A stretch of 64,000 nucleotides of DNA from DATBQN01 sp963799925 (GTDB lineage Bacteria; Acidobacteriota; Thermoanaerobaculia; Multivoradales; UBA5704): contig CAWCYZ010000004.1 in assembly GCA_963799925.1 (NCBI GenBank), positions 1,364,001 through 1,428,000 of the forward strand, in the 5' to 3' direction. Under the pieces are notes generated by a model. It had not been told where the DNA came from. It worked only from the letters and a program-made list of their open reading frames with translations, and searched no databases. The stretch's first letter is position 1. Every line of letters starts with the position of its first letter. The translations under genes and the position numbers were made by a program. Shown here one piece after another: positions 55,301 through 64,000 of the stretch.

Positions 55301-56283
55301 GGGTCCTGGCGCGCCGCCAGGGAGCCACCCCCTTCATGGTCCTCCTCACCGTCTTCCAGACCCTCCTCCATCGTCTGAGCGGGCAGGACGACGTCGCGGT
55401 CGGCACGCCGATCGCCAACCGCAACCGGGCGGAGATCGAGCTGCTGATCGGCTTCTTCGTCAACCAGCTGGTGCTGCGCGGCCGCTTCGGCGCCGGGCTC
55501 TCCTTCAGCGGCCAGCTCGCGCGGGTGCTGCAGACGACGCTCGCGGCCTACGACCATCAGGATCTCCCCTTCGCCCTCATCGTGGAGGCGCTCCGCCCCG
55601 ACCGCCGGCAGGGGGCGATGCCGCTCGCCGACGCCATGTTCGTGCTGCAGAACCATGCGCTGCCGCAGATCGAGCTTCCCGGCCTGGAGCTGGCGCCGCT
55701 GTCACGCTCCGAGGGAGCCGACCTGCGCGCCCAGTCCCTCCTGGTGATGACTCTCGTGGAATCGCGGGGACAGCTCCACGGCATGCTCGGCTACGACTCC
55801 GGTCTGATCGACCGCGAGACCGCGGCGCGCTGGCGGGGTCACTGGCTGAGCCTGCTGGCGGCGGCGGTCGCGGCGCCCGAGCGGCGGATCGACGAGCTGC
55901 CGCTGCTCGCCGAGAGCGAGCGCCATCAGGTGCTCGTCGAATGGGGAGCCGACGGCGAGGTCGTCCTCCAGGGCGACTTGCCAGCGGCCCTGGGGGTCTG
56001 GGGCGAGCTCTGCCGGCGCGGGCCGGACGGTGCTCTGGAAAGGACCGGCCGGCGGGCGCGGCGCCGCGCCGGCGGGCGGCTCGAGCTGGCGGGTGCGGCG
56101 CCCTCGCCGTCGGATCGCGCCGACGAGACGGCCCTCGCGAGCGCCGAGAGGCCGCCGGCCGCGACCGAGCTGTCGGACAGCCTCGCTCGTCGGCAGGCCG
56201 AGCTCGCGAAGCGCTTCGACGGCCTGTCGCCGGCCCAGCGCGAGCGGCTCGCGAAGCGTCTGGCGGCGATCGAGGCCAGGTAG
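46384..56283 (+). CDS. NRPS-2 part 5 of 5: A2(Thr)-PCP-C3-A3-PCP-C4-A4(Gly)-PCP-C5-A remnant
   Basis: A2 (to 47840) gives D-F-W-S-I-G-M-V-H-K, a Thr code; its PCP is ordinary (LGGHSLLVMQ) and has no sulfotransferase. C3 (HHAITDGWS), C4 (HHAVADGWS) and C5 (HHIISDGWS) are intact. A3 (49560-51050) gives D-A-R-L-L-S-Q-M-T-K, which I cannot assign. A4 (52780-54260) gives D-I-L-Q-L-G-L-V-W-K, a Gly code. PCPs lie at about 51150-51320 and 54360-54520. The protein ends after C5 with a degenerate A-domain scrap and a charged helical tail (LSDSLARRQAELAKRFDGL, then SPAQRERLAKRL) that may act as a docking element to NRPS-3, which starts 30 bp later. Confidence 0.88.
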   Translation, partial: GQLNARANQLARRLRALGVRTDTPVALAVERSLDMIVGILGILKAGGAYVPLDPAYPPERLAWMLEDALRDVAAPVLVTQAPLVERFLPASAGGEATVPRLVFLDDRAALAAESAEDLPELPDAGPESLAYVIYTSGSTGRPKGVLVSHGSAGRLFTATERWFGFGPDDVWTLFHSYAFDFSVWEIWGALLYGGELVIVPREVSRSPQAFYELLATERVTVLSQTPLAFRQLVHLEGEEGERPLRLRWVIFGGEALEPAMLAPWIARHGADRPALVNMYGITETTVHVSFRPLRAEDAARPGGSPLGEPIPDLQIHLLGRHGELLPVGVPGEIHVGGAGLARGYLGLPALTAERFVPAPFSPRPGDRLYRSGDLARRRPDGDLDYLGRIDSQVKVRGFRIELGEIEAALGRHPGVRESAVMVRDAAVDDRRLVAWVVLRGAPVAPEELREHLRRILPEHMVPADFVSLERLPLTAHGKLDRRALPEPAAAAGAPRAGTAPRDPIESQLAAIWRQVLRIDEVTVEDNFFELGGHSLLVMQLASRVRAVFGVDLPVRAIFEASTLAALAARLAALLPEEAPACEAPAPIPRLPRGGGYPLSFAQERLWFLAQLDPGESSYNIWVALRMEGRLDGAALAAALAEVVRRHDVLRTRFVVSGERPVQVVGAPPALLLPLVDLAALPEPVRRAASGRLGRAWATRPFDMAQGPLLRLALVRLAGELHQLLFVMHHAITDGWSMGVFAQEVAALYAARVSGRARTAEELARELPELPVQYGDYAAWQREWLAGETLERQLSHWRTHLAGAPEVLELPTDRPRPPLPSHRGGVESLRISAAGLASLEGLGRRLDATPFMVLLAAFGVLLWRSSGQRDLVVGTPIANRGRVELEPLIGFFVNTIPLRLELDGAPSFAALAQRVRQAAIDGYAHKDLPFEMVVEALRPERDLSRSPLFQAFFILQNLPAAPFELPELTLAATDVDTGRVAFDLTLSIVPQGSGYLARLEFARDLFDATTARRLLDRFDHLLAGSAAAADAPLADLPLLAAAERQQLLREWNGAAAGEEAAGLHDLFAAAAARRPDAVAIVRGDEALTFRELGRRADRIAHRLRRSGVGPEVRVAICCERSLDMAAAVLAVLASGGAYVPLDPELPAARLAAMLEDSGAAVLLTQASLGRRGESFQGETILLDREALREPPAGAARAGAGGDHLAYLVYTSGSTGRPKGVLGTHGAAISYLRFLHEAFALAAGDRVLQVASLSFDASVRDLLGPLLAGATVVLLDDGRAKDPAAWLAEIDRQRITCLLSVVPSLLRILLEEAEARGGAAASALRLVLASGERLYRADGERARQVFGAAVEVVNQYGPTECTMTSSYHRTATGAASAGEAPIGRPIPHRRFYVVQDGSAAPLGAVGELHIGGGGLSRGYLGQPDRTAAAFLPDPYGTDPGGRLYATGDRARYLADGTLEFLGRLDRQVKIRGIRVEPGEVETTLAGHPGLREVAVAAADGLVAFVVPPAGEPWQASALRDWLRERLPDYLVPARFVELAALPRTANGKVDRQRLAHLAADGASASETPGRQGTPPQGEVEEMVAAVWRDMLGRQWIGREESFFDLGGHSLLAARALARLRRVLAIELPLRDLFEEPTTAGLAERIEGRLRAGRGPAPPPLVAVDRPRDRFPLSFAQQRLWFLDRLQPGGSAYNMPQAVRVRGPLAPPALRRALQSVVDRHEVLRASFPLDGELPVQSVAADLLLMLPEIDLRSLAPAVREKVALRLVAEEARRPFRLDTGPLLRVGLLRLHAAEHVLLVTLHHAVADGWSVALFTAELAALYGEATGGSAARLPELPIQYADFALWQRRLFSTEVLASEMAYWRGQLAGAADRLELPADRPRPAVWSGRGARLPFAFAGGLVDPLRDLGRRHGTTLFMTLLAAFQALLARLTGGTDISVGTPVSGRRHVETEALIGLFVNLLVLRTDLAGDPDVALLLGRVRAVTLAAFTHQDLPFEKVVEELQPERHTDRSPLFQVQLALQNVPAADLALPGLAATPIALAERPAKVDLNLIVWEEGRGLRGMAEYGRDLFDGATIARLVGQLGVLLAAAGAAAATPLSALPLLTAGERQQLREWNDTAGTAAGRLPAGATRLQQPFELQAARRPCAVAVVGQGVALTYGELEARANRLARHLRRLGVGPEVRVGLGVERSPEMVVALLGILKAGGAYVPLDPAHPRERLAAALADGRIAVLLTEERWRERFAVGDGEAGPRVVCLDRRAARIAAEEASPIACAALPESLAYVIFTSGSTGRPKGVELSHRAVVNFLRAMAESPGLGDGDVVPALTTLTFDIAGLEIYLPLAVGGRVEVVGREEGADGRRLAARMVEAGVTVMQATPATWHLLLGSGWEGQRGLKALCGGEALSQPLAAALAGRGVELWNLYGPTETAVWSAVRRVPPVEDLAANAAVGLGGPILNTRIHVVDRQLVPLAVGVAGELLIGGAGLARGYSGRPDLTAERFVPDPWDARGGRLYRTGDMARRRADGGLEFLGRLDHQVKVRGFRIELGEIEAALLRHPQVGQAVVMARGADAERRLVAYLVARDGTAPASADLRASLLQALPEYMVPSAFVTLDAMPLNASGKVDRRALPETGPEVGREGAKSYRAPRTPLEELLAEMWADLLGRARVGVDDSFFELGGHSLLATQVVGRVRSALGVELSLRQLFAAPTVAGVAAAVGAAAQSPAGASAPPIRPVPRTARLPLSYAQERLWLVDQLARNELPYDIPVALRLCGAVRPEVLSATLAEIVRRHETLRTRFVSVGGRPLQEIAAEWRPELPVIDLRGLAPAVAAPQLQALVTGEQGSPFDLETGRLLRASLLRVGDEDAVLLFTMHHIISDGWSMGLLLRELAAIYPALSRGEASPLPDLPLQYVDFAVWQRGWLQGGVLDEQLGYWTRELAGLTALDLPTDREPRPGRTSPAGSHPLAVPAELHERVRVLARRQGATPFMVLLTVFQTLLHRLSGQDDVAVGTPIANRNRAEIELLIGFFVNQLVLRGRFGAGLSFSGQLARVLQTTLAAYDHQDLPFALIVEALRPDRRQGAMPLADAMFVLQNHALPQIELPGLELAPLSRSEGADLRAQSLLVMTLVESRGQLHGMLGYDSGLIDRETAARWRGHWLSLLAAAVAAPERRIDELPLLAESERHQVLVEWGADGEVVLQGDLPAALGVWGELCRRGPDGALERTGRRARRRAGGRLELAGAAPSPSDRADETALASAERPPAATELSDSLARRQAELAKRFDGLSPAQRERLAKRLAAIEAR
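55950..56095 (+). other. Degenerate adenylation-domain remnant after C5
   Basis: After the end of C5 the protein reads LGVWGELCRR and then ERTGRRARRRAGGRLELAG. These match, in order, the A-domain stretches IGVPGELCV and YRTGDLARRRADGRLEFLG. Everything between and around them (ATP-binding core, specificity pocket, A10 lysine) is missing and the catalytic Asp of TGD is Arg. It looks like the scar of a deleted A-PCP pair. Confidence 0.5.
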
Positions 56284-56313
56284 GCGCGCGAGAGCGAAGC
56301 CGCAGGGAGCCGC

Positions 56314-64000
<7,687 letters not shown>

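Noticed and set aside
46375..55656. A 3093-codon open frame on the minus strand opposite NRPS-2
   Set aside because: It mirrors the codon phase of the NRPS gene, is built of Arg/Gln/Glu/His/Ala-rich text with repeats that follow the synthetase modules, and has no recognisable domain. It is a GC-driven shadow, as are 17952-24482, 9886-14286 and 55702-63840 on the minus strand.

Overview
This window is about 75% GC and is dominated by lipopeptide-type non-ribosomal peptide synthetase (NRPS) genes. The organism is most likely an Acidobacteriota bacterium. The best single clue is the duplicated-permease (ADOP-type, MacB/FtsX) gene at 33599-36049, a family typical of that phylum. A GC-rich, NRPS-rich genome also fits Myxococcota, so the assignment is an inference.

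Layout. (1) 1-2939, minus strand: a fatty acyl-AMP ligase (FAAL)-carrier-condensation starter gene running off the left edge. (2) 3046-4381: a decayed PIG-L-like fragment, a lower-GC TumE/TumA toxin-antitoxin operon under a striking 50-bp dyad, and a small membrane protein. (3) 4627-12153: two paralogous LanB-type (lantibiotic dehydratase N-terminal) proteins of about 860-900 aa, both without the elimination domain. Between them lie a DoxX-like gene, a dehydrogenase remnant, a repeat island and a small helical protein. (4) 12394-31582: NRPS-1, six modules, starting with half a condensation domain and ending without a thioesterase. (5) 31747-38572: a secreted Asp-box propeller protein, the ADOP permease, a Tat-exported flavin amine oxidase and an SDR reductase. 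(6) 38657-56283: NRPS-2, FAAL-PCP-C-A(Ser)-PCP-sulfotransferase-C-A(Thr)-PCP-C-A(?)-PCP-C-A(Gly)-PCP-C plus a crippled A-domain remnant. (7) 56314 to the right edge: NRPS-3, C-A(Thr)-PCP-sulfotransferase-C-A(Leu-like?)-PCP and onward.

How the genes fit together. The two FAALs imply at least two lipid-initiated assembly lines. NRPS-2 and NRPS-3 are 30 bp apart and probably make one lipopeptide, roughly acyl-Ser-Thr-X-Gly-Thr-(Leu-like)-continuing. The most interesting feature is that both in-line sulfotransferase domains sit directly behind modules whose specificity residues read as Ser and Thr, and behind carrier domains of a distinct LGG(D/N)SI type. This suggests sulfation of the beta-hydroxyl on the carrier, either as a final decoration or as activation for elimination to a dehydro-residue. 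The neighbouring LanB-like pair (a family that activates or aminoacylates side chains and termini from aminoacyl-tRNA) has no precursor peptide or cyclase nearby and may belong to the same chemistry.

Reading frames. About ten single-base indels break otherwise intact domains (positions near 290, 1128, 9918, 14254, 18776, 26681, 39131, 39500, 41777 and 46383). Four sit in or next to C/G runs of 4 to 7 and conserved motifs continue immediately on each side, so sequencing or assembly error is the simplest reading. I list each uninterrupted piece as a separate CDS part. Long open frames opposite the NRPS genes are GC shadows and are not annotated. No rRNA, tRNA or CRISPR was seen.
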